A stretch of DNA of 64,000 nucleotides, taken from the IMG/VR virus record IMGVR_UViG_3300010158_000027, positions 1 through 64,000 of that record, one strand, 5' to 3'. The stretch comes from a virus. The notes under the pieces were generated by a model. That model was not told where the DNA came from. It saw only the letters and a program-made list of their open reading frames with translations, and made no database searches. Below are positions 7,281 through 15,959 of the stretch, piece after piece (within the stretch, counting starts at the first letter, position 1; every line of letters starts with the position of its first letter). Made by a program: the position numbers and the translations under genes.

Positions 7281-7574
7281 ATGAACTTAAACAACAAATT
7301 AGTTTCAAGAATTGTAAAATCAATTCTTAAAGAACAGGAAGAAGATAAATCAGTTGAGACTTTATTTAACGATAACTCTGTTGAGGTACCTGCGGCTTGC
7401 AAGGCGGACACAAGTAAAGTCCCTTCAGTAGATATAAAGGCATGTGTAAAAGAAACGTTTACAAAGGCTCAAGGTTATTTAAAGGTGTTGGAATTGTTAT
7501 CAGACATGGAACCAGGTTTGAAGACACAAACTTTTGACTTACCAATAGGTGAATCAAAAAAAAGACGATATTAA
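7281..7574 (+). CDS. Tagged small protein
   Basis: 97 residues from the ATG that follows TATTTATA (7259-7266) by 14 nt. The tag MNLNNKLVSRIVKSILKEQ has an L-K-E-Q site at 16-19. The body is acidic, with Cys at ACKADTS and KACVKE, and ends in a basic KKRRY. It resembles small phage proteins of no known function. Confidence 0.72.
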   Translation: MNLNNKLVSRIVKSILKEQEEDKSVETLFNDNSVEVPAACKADTSKVPSVDIKACVKETFTKAQGYLKVLELLSDMEPGLKTQTFDLPIGESKKRRY

Positions 7575-7599
7575 AAGACTTATTATTTTTTGAACTGTA

Positions 7600-8022
7600 A
7601 TGTTTAACGAAAAAGAAAGGGAACAGGTAAATAGGTTTTTATCTAATCAAACATTTGAATGTTCTGCTCCGATGCTTGGTCTGACTAATCTTGATATTGA
7701 ATTTGAATATCGATTTGAAGTTGTTGGTGAGAGAAAAATGATTTCCGTTGGTGAGTATTACATGTATGCTGAAGTTAGTGTTGAAATTTTAAATATCGAA
7801 GAAAAAATTAAACCTTTACTTAAACTGATGGGTGAACATTTTAATAACTCGGAAATGTCTAAAGTCTTTTTCCTCGAGGATTGGCAGTTCAAGCATAGAC
7901 TAGATAACTGTATTAGTGAAAATTTAAAATACGTGAATAATGGGGATTACCCAAGAATTACATTTAATGAAATTATAATGACGGACGATTTATATGACGA
8001 TATAATGAGTAATCTTAAATAA
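7600..8022 (+). CDS. Hypothetical protein
   Basis: 140 residues, alpha/beta, no tag and no recognised motif. Its acidic, ordered composition and length are similar to the protein at 8913 and they may be distant relatives, but identity is low by eye. Confidence 0.65.
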   Translation: MFNEKEREQVNRFLSNQTFECSAPMLGLTNLDIEFEYRFEVVGERKMISVGEYYMYAEVSVEILNIEEKIKPLLKLMGEHFNNSEMSKVFFLEDWQFKHRLDNCISENLKYVNNGDYPRITFNEIIMTDDLYDDIMSNLK

Positions 8023-8068
8023 GAAATTTAAAATACGGCTTAGGACCGATATTGCTACGGCAATAGGA

Positions 8069-8110
8069 ACCCCCATGTGTATCGCTACCTATGGGGGTTT
8101 ATTTTTTTAT
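8069..8110. terminator. Bidirectional terminator between convergent genes
   Basis: AACCCCCAT / ATGGGGGTT stem around a 14-nt loop, followed on the plus strand by TTTATTTTTTT; the minus-strand gene at 8107 ends beside it. Confidence 0.75.
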
Positions 8111-8532
8111 TCAAAATCAATAACCTCTAAATCGAAGATAAGTTTTTTTCCTGCTAGTGGATGATTACCATCTAACACTACCGTATCCTCTTTTACTTCC
8201 TTTACCAACAACTGAATCGGTCCCATGTCTGTGTGAGCCTCTAAATGCATTCCGATTTCAACTTCACCTGGCATTTGAACTTTAGGAACCTCTTGAACCA
8301 TATAGTCCAGATGTTCTCCGTATGCGTCAACGGGTTCAATTTCAATCGTTTTTTTATCGCCAACCGACATCTCTAAAAGTCCATTTTCAAATCCTTTTAT
8401 AAGATTTCCTTCACCTAATTTGGTTTTAATTGGTTCTCTACCTTCATCCGTTGATGAATCAAAAATTGTCCCATCAGTAAACTTCCCTGTGTAATGTACT
8501 GTTACAGTATCACCATTTTTAACTTTTGTCAT
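8107..8532 (-). CDS. FKBP-type peptidyl-prolyl isomerase (SlyD-like)
   Basis: 141 residues, the usual length of the SlyD/FkpB core without a metal-binding tail. The start VKNGDTVTVHYTGKFTDGTIFDSS, then GEGNLIKGFENGLLEMSVGDKK, is the FKBP half. Residues 70-120 (DAYGEHLDYMVQEVP...) are the insert-in-flap chaperone domain, followed by DGNHPLAGKKLIFDLEV, diagnostic of SlyD-type enzymes. It catalyses cis-trans isomerisation of proline bonds and aids folding in the cytoplasm. No tag. It may help fold virion proteins such as the long fibres; that role is inferred. Confidence 0.93.
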   Translation of the reverse strand: MTKVKNGDTVTVHYTGKFTDGTIFDSSTDEGREPIKTKLGEGNLIKGFENGLLEMSVGDKKTIEIEPVDAYGEHLDYMVQEVPKVQMPGEVEIGMHLEAHTDMGPIQLLVKEVKEDTVVLDGNHPLAGKKLIFDLEVIDFE

Positions 8533-8611
8533 AATTTTAATTTTTTATAATTATAATTTATTTTATTCGTATTGTAAAACTATTTATTAAAATATATATG
8601 TAAAATCCAAT

Positions 8612-8911
8612 ATGAAAAGTAGAAAACAAAAACTAATGGTATCCGTTAACGTATTATCAGAACAAAGATATTTGTATGATAAGTTCTTAAAGAAGGACGA
8701 AGAAAAAAATGACATACCAAAATTACAAGTCTCTTTAATTGAAGGTAGGTTTAGTAAATATAAAGTTAATTTATTTCAAAACGATATTCTAAAAGATAAC
8801 ATGACTGACGAGATATTACAAAAATTAAATCTAAAACGTGAATATGCTAGTCGGGTATCGGCTATGATGGATGTGGATAAAGTCACTTCTGAACAATTAA
8901 AAAACATTTAA
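8612..8911 (+). CDS. Tagged small hypothetical protein
   Basis: 99 residues. The first 18 residues (MKSRKQKLMVSVNVLSEQ) end in L-S-E-Q like many tags here, though the flank differs from the main families. The body is helical and charged. A CTATTTATT motif at about 8579 lies 33 nt upstream. Function unknown. Confidence 0.65.
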   Translation: MKSRKQKLMVSVNVLSEQRYLYDKFLKKDEEKNDIPKLQVSLIEGRFSKYKVNLFQNDILKDNMTDEILQKLNLKREYASRVSAMMDVDKVTSEQLKNI

Positions 8912-8912
8912 A

Positions 8913-9323
8913 ATGGACGTAAACGAAATTAAACAAAACGCATTAGATGGACTTGAAACTCTAAAATACATTTTAGAAATTAAGATCGGGGAAGGGTTAA
9001 ATGATATTTCATACGATAATATCGATTTTTCAATATCAAAGGATGAGGGACTTTTTGATGTAACTGGTGAGATTATTATTGATATGGTGTGTGACGGGGA
9101 TTTAGGTATGATATCAAATATGTTTAAAAAATTGGATGTATCATTTGATGTCGTCTTCAGATCTTACCTTTTTACCGATGAAGGTAAACTTTCAAAAATT
9201 AAATCAGACACCCCACCTAATAATTCGCTAGGTCTTGGTTATATGTTGTTTGAACTTCGTCCAGATTTTATTGATAAAGAAAAAATATCAATAATTATGG
9301 GGTTTAATTCGTATGACTATTAA
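8913..9323 (+). CDS. Hypothetical protein
   Basis: 136 residues, acidic, alpha/beta, starting one base after the previous stop, so probably cotranscribed with it. No tag and no recognisable motif. Confidence 0.65.
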   Translation: MDVNEIKQNALDGLETLKYILEIKIGEGLNDISYDNIDFSISKDEGLFDVTGEIIIDMVCDGDLGMISNMFKKLDVSFDVVFRSYLFTDEGKLSKIKSDTPPNNSLGLGYMLFELRPDFIDKEKISIIMGFNSYDY

Positions 9324-9331
9324 AAATTGAC

Positions 9332-9339
9332 TATCTTTG
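9332..9339 (+). promoter_or_regulatory. TATCTTTG host-type -7 box
   Basis: The only clear host-type box I found before a plus-strand gene; it lies 20 nt before the ATG at 9360. No good TTTG at -33 was seen. Confidence 0.5.
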
Positions 9340-9359
9340 TATTATACTCTTTTTATAAT

Positions 9360-9656
9360 ATGGAAAAATTAGAAACTTTAGAACTTGCCGAAATTAAATT
9401 ACTATGTAAAAAACATGGTGTTAGTATTATTGGTGATAAGAAAACTTTAATTAAGAAACTTAACTATTTTTTGGTTCCAGTTTCTGATACAATCAATACC
9501 CATCCGGGTCGGAAACTATCTGATGATAAAAAAATCATTGCTGTCAAAACCACCGAAAAAGAAAAGTTAAATCTTATTCTTAAAAATAAAGTATCATTTC
9601 TTTATTACTCTTTTGGGTACCATTACTATTTAGTTAATAAACAATTAGAAGTATAA
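9360..9656 (+). CDS. SAP-like putative DNA-binding protein
   Basis: 98 residues from the ATG after the TATCTTTG box. Residues 5-37 (LETLELAEIKLLCKKHGVSI, then G-DKKTLIKKL) fit the helix-extended-helix SAP motif, where a Leu-rich first helix is followed by G-x-K-x-x-L-I. SAP modules bind AT-rich DNA. The rest is basic. No capsid tag and a host-type promoter suggest early expression. Confidence 0.6.
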   Translation: MEKLETLELAEIKLLCKKHGVSIIGDKKTLIKKLNYFLVPVSDTINTHPGRKLSDDKKIIAVKTTEKEKLNLILKNKVSFLYYSFGYHYYLVNKQLEV

Positions 9657-9671
9657 AGTATTTATATAGGT

Positions 9672-10148
9672 ATGAGAGATTTATCAAAACAATTTAGTGA
9701 TAGAATATTAAGGTCAATATTGAAGCAACTTGGAGATGCATTCCATGATGAACATAACGGATATAGTGCTCGTGAAAGATACGAAAATGGATATTGTGAT
9801 ATAATCGATGATGTGGTTAAATATTTTGGGGTTAACGATTTAGACTGGGAGGAATATGGATTCTTTTTTAAATTAATAGAATTAAACCCTGACTATGAGA
9901 ATGACGATATCGTCATCAAATTACCAAAATTAGGTTTGTATGATGTTTTTTATGATGTGGAAGAAAGACAATGGATAACATCAACATATAGACACCGAAT
10001 CTACAGTTACGACCAGGGCATGATAAGTGACCAACTACATGGTGACGAAAATTTTGATGTCTTCGACGGCCGTGAGGTTAATACGGAGGTTAGAGATTCG
10101 CAACCGACGGATCAAACCCTTGTTGAGATAATTAAAGTTGAAATGTAA
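9672..10148 (+). CDS. Hypothetical protein
   Basis: 158 residues. TATTTATA at 9659-9666 precedes the ATG by 5 nt. The start MRDLSKQFSDRILRSILKQL is amphipathic and basic like the tags but lacks a clear [ILV]-x-E-Q end. The body is Tyr/Asp-rich, with YDVFYDVEERQWITST. Its last codon and stop overlap the next start (ATGTAATGA). Unknown. Confidence 0.7.
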   Translation: MRDLSKQFSDRILRSILKQLGDAFHDEHNGYSARERYENGYCDIIDDVVKYFGVNDLDWEEYGFFFKLIELNPDYENDDIVIKLPKLGLYDVFYDVEERQWITSTYRHRIYSYDQGMISDQLHGDENFDVFDGREVNTEVRDSQPTDQTLVEIIKVEM

Positions 10149-11431
10149 TGATAAAAAAAATTAATATATCGGAGAATGATAGACAAACCATTTTGTCTAT
10201 GCATAAACTCATTGTTGAACAGTCGGGCGGGATAACTATACAAGGAACGGTTAAAGAAGATACAGAATCTCATGACCCATACCTTAACCTTAATGTAACA
10301 CTATACGATTCAAAGGGGGTTATAGTTGATAAGGGTCGGGCACGAACAGACGAAAATGGGGAATATAAAATGACTATACCTAATTTAGTTCCAGGTAACT
10401 ATACTCTTAAGTTTGGTGGTGGTGACAAGACGAATAATAGACCCATTAAAATCACCTCAGAGACCACTTCCCCCGTTGTTGTTAACATAGACTACAAATT
10501 CACAAGTCAGGAATTAGAACCGGTAACGGTAGAGGCGAAGTCTTACCGTGTCCCAATTTTTAACATTAAAGTTGTGACACCAAGTGGTGAAAATATAGTG
10601 GGTGCGGAAATAGAAATTTACCATAAGAATATCCTTATGAATTACTCAACATTTGTGGGTGGGGGTAATGAGGGCGTAACATTCGACGCAACTACCGATA
10701 CTGTTAATAAAAAAACGTCAGAGGATGGTTTAAAAAATATATGGATTGATTCGGATAAATACCCATACTTTAGTAGTGACAAAGACGACGAAGTGTGTGG
10801 TGAGGAAGAGCGGATTAAAATTGTTGTAAAATACCAAAATGTCCCTGTAGCGAAGGATGTTGAAACTTGTTTAAATAATGGTATGTATATTATTCCTACC
10901 GACGATTCTAAAACCATTAGAGTAAAAATTAAAAAACTACAAGATTTTGAAATCATAATACAACCATCATCACCAGAATCGTTAGATGACACACAAACAA
11001 CAAAGGTAGATTCTCCAAACATCATTTATTCAAAGATAGGGTTTAGAGAATTAATTAAAAAATCAACAGATGAGGGGAAACCCGCCTTTATTTTATTTTC
11101 TAGCAAGGGAGATAGGTTAAGTGATGATTTAATAACCAGACTTAACACAAATGAAGAAACCATTAGTAAACTTAACAATTACTATATACCCGTTAATTAC
11201 GTTGGTAGTGGGTCGGACCCTGAAGGATTTACTTTGGCTGCCGATTCACTAGGGATTTCACAAATACCAGCAATAGTGATAATAGAAGGAAACCCTGATA
11301 ATCGACCAAACAACACTACCCCTCGACCAATTAAAGGTAGTTATACGGAAATAAAAAAAGTCATCGATTTAACAAGTTTTTTTACGAGTCCCAAAAATTA
11401 CTTAACTATAATAAATGATTTATTGAAGTAA
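10148..11431 (+). CDS. Tagged protein with carboxypeptidase-regulatory-like and thioredoxin-like domains
   Basis: 427 residues. The tag MIKKINISENDRQTILSMHK then LIVEQSGG carries an I-V-E-Q site at about 22-25. Residues 28-115 (ITIQGTVKED ... DENGEYKMTIPNLVPGNYTL) are a carboxypeptidase-regulatory/CNA-B-like beta-sandwich. Residues 135-270 form a second beta domain. Residues 290-427 resemble a thioredoxin fold: GKPAFILFSSKGDRLS where the active-site CxxC would be, and ISQIPAIVII with the cis-Pro. Both catalytic Cys are missing, so redox activity is unlikely. Possibly a packaged binding or anchoring protein. Confidence 0.75.
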   Translation: MIKKINISENDRQTILSMHKLIVEQSGGITIQGTVKEDTESHDPYLNLNVTLYDSKGVIVDKGRARTDENGEYKMTIPNLVPGNYTLKFGGGDKTNNRPIKITSETTSPVVVNIDYKFTSQELEPVTVEAKSYRVPIFNIKVVTPSGENIVGAEIEIYHKNILMNYSTFVGGGNEGVTFDATTDTVNKKTSEDGLKNIWIDSDKYPYFSSDKDDEVCGEEERIKIVVKYQNVPVAKDVETCLNNGMYIIPTDDSKTIRVKIKKLQDFEIIIQPSSPESLDDTQTTKVDSPNIIYSKIGFRELIKKSTDEGKPAFILFSSKGDRLSDDLITRLNTNEETISKLNNYYIPVNYVGSGSDPEGFTLAADSLGISQIPAIVIIEGNPDNRPNNTTPRPIKGSYTEIKKVIDLTSFFTSPKNYLTIINDLLK

Positions 11432-11457
11432 CATTGTATTTATATAAAAAAGAAATT

Positions 11458-11937
11458 ATGAAAAAAGATTTAAAAAACGAATTACAAGAAATGAAATTTT
11501 TATTTGGGTATAAACCAGGTAGAGTAATTTCGGAACAAGATATGTCAAAAATGGATATCGATTTAGAAATGGACGATGAGTACGATGTTGATTTTGCTAA
11601 TCCAGATGTTGCTCCGGCTCCATCAAGAGAAAAGGAAAAAGAAAGAGAAAGAACTGCTCCCGATACTGACCCATTCCCTAACCCATTCGATCCTGAACGT
11701 TCTAAAGAATTTAACCCTCTTCCAGATTTACAACCACAAGGTAAAGATAGATTTAGTGATGATGACGATGACGATTATAAAGATCGAAGTATGTATAGTC
11801 CATACTATGGTGATGATGACAATGAGGATATAAATGAACCATTCACTGACGAAGTAGAAAGCGATGAAATCGATAGTGACGACACTAGTAAATCTTTAGA
11901 GGACTTAGTTAGCAAATATTTGAACAAATTAAAATAA
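11458..11937 (+). CDS. Tagged, very acidic low-complexity protein
   Basis: 159 residues from the ATG 13 nt after TATTTATA (11437-11444). The tag MKKDLKNELQEMKFLFGYKP then GRVISEQD closely matches the gene at 6461 (I-S-E-Q site about 26-29). The rest is disordered: Pro/Glu/Lys stretch (PSREKEKERERT), then Asp-rich runs (SDDDDDDYKD), and a helical C-terminus. Very acidic tails occur in phage internal and scaffold-associated proteins. Function unknown. Confidence 0.75.
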   Translation: MKKDLKNELQEMKFLFGYKPGRVISEQDMSKMDIDLEMDDEYDVDFANPDVAPAPSREKEKERERTAPDTDPFPNPFDPERSKEFNPLPDLQPQGKDRFSDDDDDDYKDRSMYSPYYGDDDNEDINEPFTDEVESDEIDSDDTSKSLEDLVSKYLNKLK

Positions 11938-11938
11938 T

Positions 11939-12934
11939 ATGAAAAAATGGCAACTATTATACGAATCCCCACCTGTGGGTGATTATTTACCTGATGAATT
12001 CAAGCAACAGGCAAAATTAGCGGGAACAACTCAAGACAGGGATGAAAAATCTCAAAGAAGAAATAAGTTAATGAGTGTTATGCAAAACTTACCTAACCTT
12101 GAGAGAGAAAATAAGGAGGAGCTTCAAGATTTAGCTGTTGAGGCTATTTTTAGAATCTACCCATCGTTAAAAAAGATGGTTGATTCGGGTAAAGTAATTA
12201 TCGACGCTAAATTAGTTTCAAATCCAGGTGGTAGACAAACCCCACAAAACTTTCCATCAAAGGAAATCGAAAAAGTTAAGGAAAAAACACCTAACTTCTC
12301 AGCATTGGAAAAGAAAAGACACTTTCAAAACGCACAAACACAAGCAAGAGCTTGGATTGATGGTTTTAATTACGTTTCAAACTTTATGGATGAGGAATTG
12401 GACGCTATTGACCCACAACTATATGATAAGTATAGAGATTTCACTAAAGGTATCTCCGATTTTTATTGGGACAATGCTGATATGTTAGAAAGGATGGCAT
12501 CAAACGGTGCTGGAAGAATTGCATATTGTGATGTCCTACCAATGGAAGATGGAAAAGTTAAAATTGAGGCTAGAGCCCCACATTTCCCATTACTTGTTCA
12601 CGAATTAGTTAAAGGTGCTGAATATTATAAGACAGCGGCTAGTTTACCAAAGGATCCTGAGGTAAGACAAGCAATAATTAAAAGTACAGACACACATAAG
12701 CACGAAATTCAAAATATGAACTACGGTCGAGAGATTGTTAATAGAATGAGAGGGATTTTAGCCAAAAGAGTGGAAGGATATTTACCAAATATGGAAATTC
12801 AAATCTCAACACAGATGGATATGTTACCTGAAGATAAATATAACGAATATATGGATGCGATTGTTAATAATGATAACGATGGTATACTTGGATTCATAAT
12901 TTTTGCAGAAAAAATAGTAAAACAATTACGATGA
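11939..12934 (+). CDS. Large virion-type protein, short tag-like N-terminus
   Basis: 331 residues. It starts one base after the previous stop. MKKWQLLYESPPVGD gives an L-Y-E site at 7-9, a minimal version of the tag end. The body is helical, with APHFPLLVHELVKGAEYY near residues 220-237; this region looks like a conserved phage motif rather than a zinc protease, since the second His is absent. It sits in a tight run with the acidic protein before it and a tagged protein after it (4-nt overlap). Probably structural or capsid-associated. Confidence 0.7.
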   Translation: MKKWQLLYESPPVGDYLPDEFKQQAKLAGTTQDRDEKSQRRNKLMSVMQNLPNLERENKEELQDLAVEAIFRIYPSLKKMVDSGKVIIDAKLVSNPGGRQTPQNFPSKEIEKVKEKTPNFSALEKKRHFQNAQTQARAWIDGFNYVSNFMDEELDAIDPQLYDKYRDFTKGISDFYWDNADMLERMASNGAGRIAYCDVLPMEDGKVKIEARAPHFPLLVHELVKGAEYYKTAASLPKDPEVRQAIIKSTDTHKHEIQNMNYGREIVNRMRGILAKRVEGYLPNMEIQISTQMDMLPEDKYNEYMDAIVNNDNDGILGFIIFAEKIVKQLR

Positions 12935-13209
12935 GAATAACAGAATCAGATATTAGAAGAATTATTAAAAATGTAGTCAACGAAAACAGTGGATACGTTA
13001 CTGGATTAGCACCATCAGAAAGAACTGAACTTGTTGATGACGTAATTAATAGAATTAATGAGCACGGTACGAAATATATCGTTGAACTTAACAAACTTAA
13101 CTCGGAATTTCCTGTTGAAAAATACAAAAGACAAGACAGAATCAAAAGAAAAGATTTTGAGCTACCTAAAGGGGTTAGAGTTCAGAGTTCTTACTTCAGT
13201 GAAGACTAA
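12931..13209 (+). CDS. Small tagged protein
   Basis: 92 residues, overlapping the previous stop by 4 nt (ATGA). The tag is MRITESDIRRIIKNVVNEN, a shortened relative of the RLTES family with a V-N-E site at 16-18. The body is helical and basic. Unknown. Confidence 0.72.
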   Translation: MRITESDIRRIIKNVVNENSGYVTGLAPSERTELVDDVINRINEHGTKYIVELNKLNSEFPVEKYKRQDRIKRKDFELPKGVRVQSSYFSED

Positions 13210-13212
13210 ATT

Positions 13213-13851
13213 ATGGATAAATCTAAGGTTTATCGGTTATTTTTAGACTTTATTGGTGGGAACTCAATAGAAATTAATGGAATTCACTTAAAACCTGAAA
13301 GAATGGGTAGGGATACTCGCACAATTGAGTTCTCAATTCAAAATTTTAACGATGTTCCCTACTATTCGGAGATTATTCTCGAATATTTGAAGGATGTTAT
13401 GGATGATTTTAGTAAATACACCAATATTTATTTCAAACCCCGTTTATTGGATGAATATATGGGGGTATATTTAAATGAAACGGTAAAAAATCAAATACAA
13501 TCCGTATTTGATGGTAAAACTACCCTACAGTTGTCCACTTATAACAAAACGGTTAAGATAATGGGTAGTAGTACTGGTTTTAATATTGAGAGTCACGACG
13601 ATACCATCATGATATGGAACGAATTCGATGCAAAACGTGGAATTTGGTATTATTCTAACACTAATGAAGAAATAAGTCGTGATTTAGGTGAATGTATATC
13701 AGAATATTTTGATATTATTGAAAATGATAGTCGTGGGACAGAGTCTGAACGAGTTTATGTGGAATTGGACGACATTCTAAGTAAATATCCCTTAATTTCG
13801 GCCGAATGGACGGTATTATACTACCACACTGGGTTCAATAACCTATCCTAA
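13213..13851 (+). CDS. Hypothetical protein
   Basis: 212 residues, alpha/beta, no tag and no recognised motif. It follows the preceding tagged gene by 3 nt and is probably cotranscribed. No terminator is obvious after it. Confidence 0.65.
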   Translation: MDKSKVYRLFLDFIGGNSIEINGIHLKPERMGRDTRTIEFSIQNFNDVPYYSEIILEYLKDVMDDFSKYTNIYFKPRLLDEYMGVYLNETVKNQIQSVFDGKTTLQLSTYNKTVKIMGSSTGFNIESHDDTIMIWNEFDAKRGIWYYSNTNEEISRDLGECISEYFDIIENDSRGTESERVYVELDDILSKYPLISAEWTVLYYHTGFNNLS

Positions 13852-14138
13852 CATAGATTCACTACTTTTTACACAAATTAAGGTGTTTTGAGTCCAAAGT
13901 TATGTCACTTTTAAGAAAAATGGAGGTATTTTTGTCAAAGTGGTTAAAAAATCAACATTTGACACAGTTTTTACCGATATTTTAATCTTTTCTGTGTGAT
14001 TTTTACTAAAAAAGTACTATTTTACCTTTTTTTATCTTTAAAAGGTAACAATCAATAGATTTTTGGGTATTTTTAAGTTTTTATTTTATTATTTAAACTA
14101 AAATAGTTATTTTTTAGGTATAAATTGACATTTTAGAC
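13852..14138. other. AT-rich gene-free stretch
   Basis: About 290 nt, very A/T-rich, with repeated short runs such as CTATTTTACC, AAAAAGTACTATTTT and AAACTAAAATAG. I see no convincing ORF, terminator or repeat. It ends at TATTTATT (14139-14146), the promoter motif of the gene at 14150. Confidence 0.5.
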
Positions 14139-14149
14139 TATTTATTTGT

Positions 14150-14722
14150 ATGAAAATCATTATAACAGAGTCACAATACCGTTTTTTAATGGAAAATACC
14201 GCTGAAATCGACCATATTTTAGATAAAGTAAGCGAAATAGGGTACGAAAACCTTGAAAATGACGAAAAAAGTACCCTAAATAGGTACTCAGAGTGGTTAA
14301 ATTCGGGTAAAAAGGGAGACTTTATACCCCAAAATACGTCTAAAAGTAACAATTTAGGGGGTGCAGATGACGATTCTGACGACAAATCAGGTAACGAATA
14401 CACCACATATTTACCCGATGGTAGTGGGTTTTCATTCAGATATGACTATTCTGACGTATTAACGGAAGAAATACTTCATTACGGGGTAGTAAAATACCAT
14501 GGAGAGGACTGGTCGGGGTTAATTGCCACCAATAACAATGGTAAAATCACTGAAATTGACTTTGTTTTGGAGTCAAATGGGTTCCAATCTTATGATTCTA
14601 ACGATGAATTGGGTAGATATGACGAAGAAAAAGAAGTTAGACTACAAGATGTGTTAGGTAATGATTTACATCAAGTTAAATACTTCCTACAAGAAGAGGT
14701 AATTTCCGATTTAATGGATTAA
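14150..14722 (+). CDS. Tagged hypothetical protein (MKIIITE family)
   Basis: 190 residues. The tag MKIIITESQYRFLMENTAE has an L-M-E site at 13-15. TATTTATT ends 3 nt before the ATG. An Asp/Ser-rich linker (DDDSDDKSGNE) near residue 70-80 separates an N-terminal helical part from a beta-rich C-terminal part. It overlaps the end of the convergent PAP2 gene by 12 nt. Function unknown. Confidence 0.75.
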   Translation: MKIIITESQYRFLMENTAEIDHILDKVSEIGYENLENDEKSTLNRYSEWLNSGKKGDFIPQNTSKSNNLGGADDDSDDKSGNEYTTYLPDGSGFSFRYDYSDVLTEEILHYGVVKYHGEDWSGLIATNNNGKITEIDFVLESNGFQSYDSNDELGRYDEEKEVRLQDVLGNDLHQVKYFLQEEVISDLMD

Positions 14723-15337
14723 ATCATTGTCTTTTAAGTAATCAAACATTGTTTTAGCCAACTTTTTACCTGCCTTTATATCTGAAGGGTAGTGTGCTTT
14801 AGCCATTTGTCTGGATTGTGTGATATCCTTCACTATCTTTTTAAAGTCTTTCTCGTATTTAGGGTAAAACTTAGTTAGAATTAACCCTAAAAGGTTAGAT
14901 TGGGTTGAATGTCCTGACGGATATGCGTAACCACTCATCGATTTCATCGACATATCATCTAATTTATCATCTAATTTAAATGGTCTGGGTCTTTTAAAGT
15001 GCTTTTTTAGTATACGTATTACTTTAGTCGCGTCCTGTTTAATCTTTTTTAATAATTCCTTATCGTACTTTATACTTTTACTATCTAAAAAATCAAAAAA
15101 GTTACCCACCACGTCATCCTTCTCTTGAACGAACTTTTTATCTAAATCCAAAGTGCTTAAATGTTCTATTTCTTTTTTAGTTTCTTCACTATCGTCTTCA
15201 GGTGGTGTTTGATTTTTAAATGAATCCACATCAAAATCTTTAAATATGTTATCTTCGGGTACGTCATTATTTATTGATTTACCTTCATTTAACAACATTA
15301 ATAATTTAATTCTATTTATTTCTTGGAGTATGTACAT
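14711..15337 (-). CDS. Tagged PAP2-type acid phosphatase
   Basis: 208 residues. N-terminal tag MYILQEINRIKLLMLLNEGK (L-N-E at 16-18), an acidic linker to about 80, then a PAP2 domain with all three motifs: KKHFKRPRP (111-119), YPSGHS (139-144) and SRQMAKAHYPSD (175-186), with the catalytic His of SGHS and HYPSD. Family members remove phosphate from lipid phosphates, undecaprenyl pyrophosphate or small esters. No membrane spans are visible, so it is the soluble type. It is the one clearly tagged minus-strand gene, and it has the late-type rather than the host-type promoter. Confidence 0.88.
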   Translation of the reverse strand: MYILQEINRIKLLMLLNEGKSINNDVPEDNIFKDFDVDSFKNQTPPEDDSEETKKEIEHLSTLDLDKKFVQEKDDVVGNFFDFLDSKSIKYDKELLKKIKQDATKVIRILKKHFKRPRPFKLDDKLDDMSMKSMSGYAYPSGHSTQSNLLGLILTKFYPKYEKDFKKIVKDITQSRQMAKAHYPSDIKAGKKLAKTMFDYLKDNDLIH

Positions 15338-15348
15338 ATTTATAAATA
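15337..15348. promoter_or_regulatory. Palindromic bidirectional late-type promoter TATTTATAAATA
   Basis: A perfect 12-bp palindrome containing TATTTATA in both directions. On the minus strand it ends 3 nt before the PAP2 ATG; on the plus strand it lies about 16-20 nt before the ferritin-like ATG at 15364. One site could drive both tagged genes. Confidence 0.6.
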
Positions 15349-15363
15349 TAAACTAAAAAGATT

Positions 15364-15954
15364 ATGATAACAAAAAAAGATTTACTAAATAAGAAGTTCT
15401 ATAATTCTCCAATTTTAGAACAAGAAGAGTCTGAGGAAAACGACGAAAAAAATGAAGGAGGTAGAGTTAAACTTTATAAATTAAGTGAAAGTGTAATTAA
15501 CATTTTAACTGATAGAATTAAAGACGAATACACTGCACATTATTACTATAGAGCGGCAACTAATTGGTGTGAAGATATGAATTATAAAAAAGCTGCGGAA
15601 TTCTTTAAAAATGAGGCTAAAGACGAACTGAAACATTCACAGAAAATTCAAGAGTACATGGTTGGGTTTAATATTATTCCAGAAATCCCTCAAGCACCAA
15701 CAAAACATACGTTTAATAGTTTAATTGATATTATTAATGGAGCATATAAAATGGAGTTAGATTTAATGAATGAATATAATAAAAACTCACAAGACTTAAT
15801 ATCTGAAGACATTACAACATTTGATTTTTTAACTGAATTTAGAGAAATTCAAAAAGGTGCTGTTGTTGAATACAATGATTTAATTAATGCAAGTGAATTG
15901 GTTAATATGAAAGATAAATTCCAAGTACTTTATTTCGAGCAAACTTATTTTTAA
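15364..15954 (+). CDS. Tagged ferritin-like diiron protein
   Basis: 196 residues. The first 20 residues (MITKKDLLNKKFYNSPILEQ) end in I-L-E-Q, followed by an acidic linker (EESEENDEKNEGG). Residues 38-190 are a four-helix ferritin-like bundle: DEYTAHYYYRAATNWCED (E55), FKNEAKDELKHSQ with the E88-x-x-H91 ligand pair, MELDLMNEY (E131/E137) and FREIQKGAVVEY (E161/E169). This fits non-haem ferritin or rubrerythrin-like proteins that oxidise Fe(II). If the tag directs packaging, iron-binding protein travels inside the capsid. The gene after it begins 5 nt downstream. Confidence 0.85.
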   Translation: MITKKDLLNKKFYNSPILEQEESEENDEKNEGGRVKLYKLSESVINILTDRIKDEYTAHYYYRAATNWCEDMNYKKAAEFFKNEAKDELKHSQKIQEYMVGFNIIPEIPQAPTKHTFNSLIDIINGAYKMELDLMNEYNKNSQDLISEDITTFDFLTEFREIQKGAVVEYNDLINASELVNMKDKFQVLYFEQTYF

Positions 15955-15959
15955 ATTAC

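Noticed and set aside
12220-12490. HELVKG in the protein at 11939 as a zinc protease site
   Set aside because: The motif lacks the second His of HExxH, and no other metal ligands are in place.
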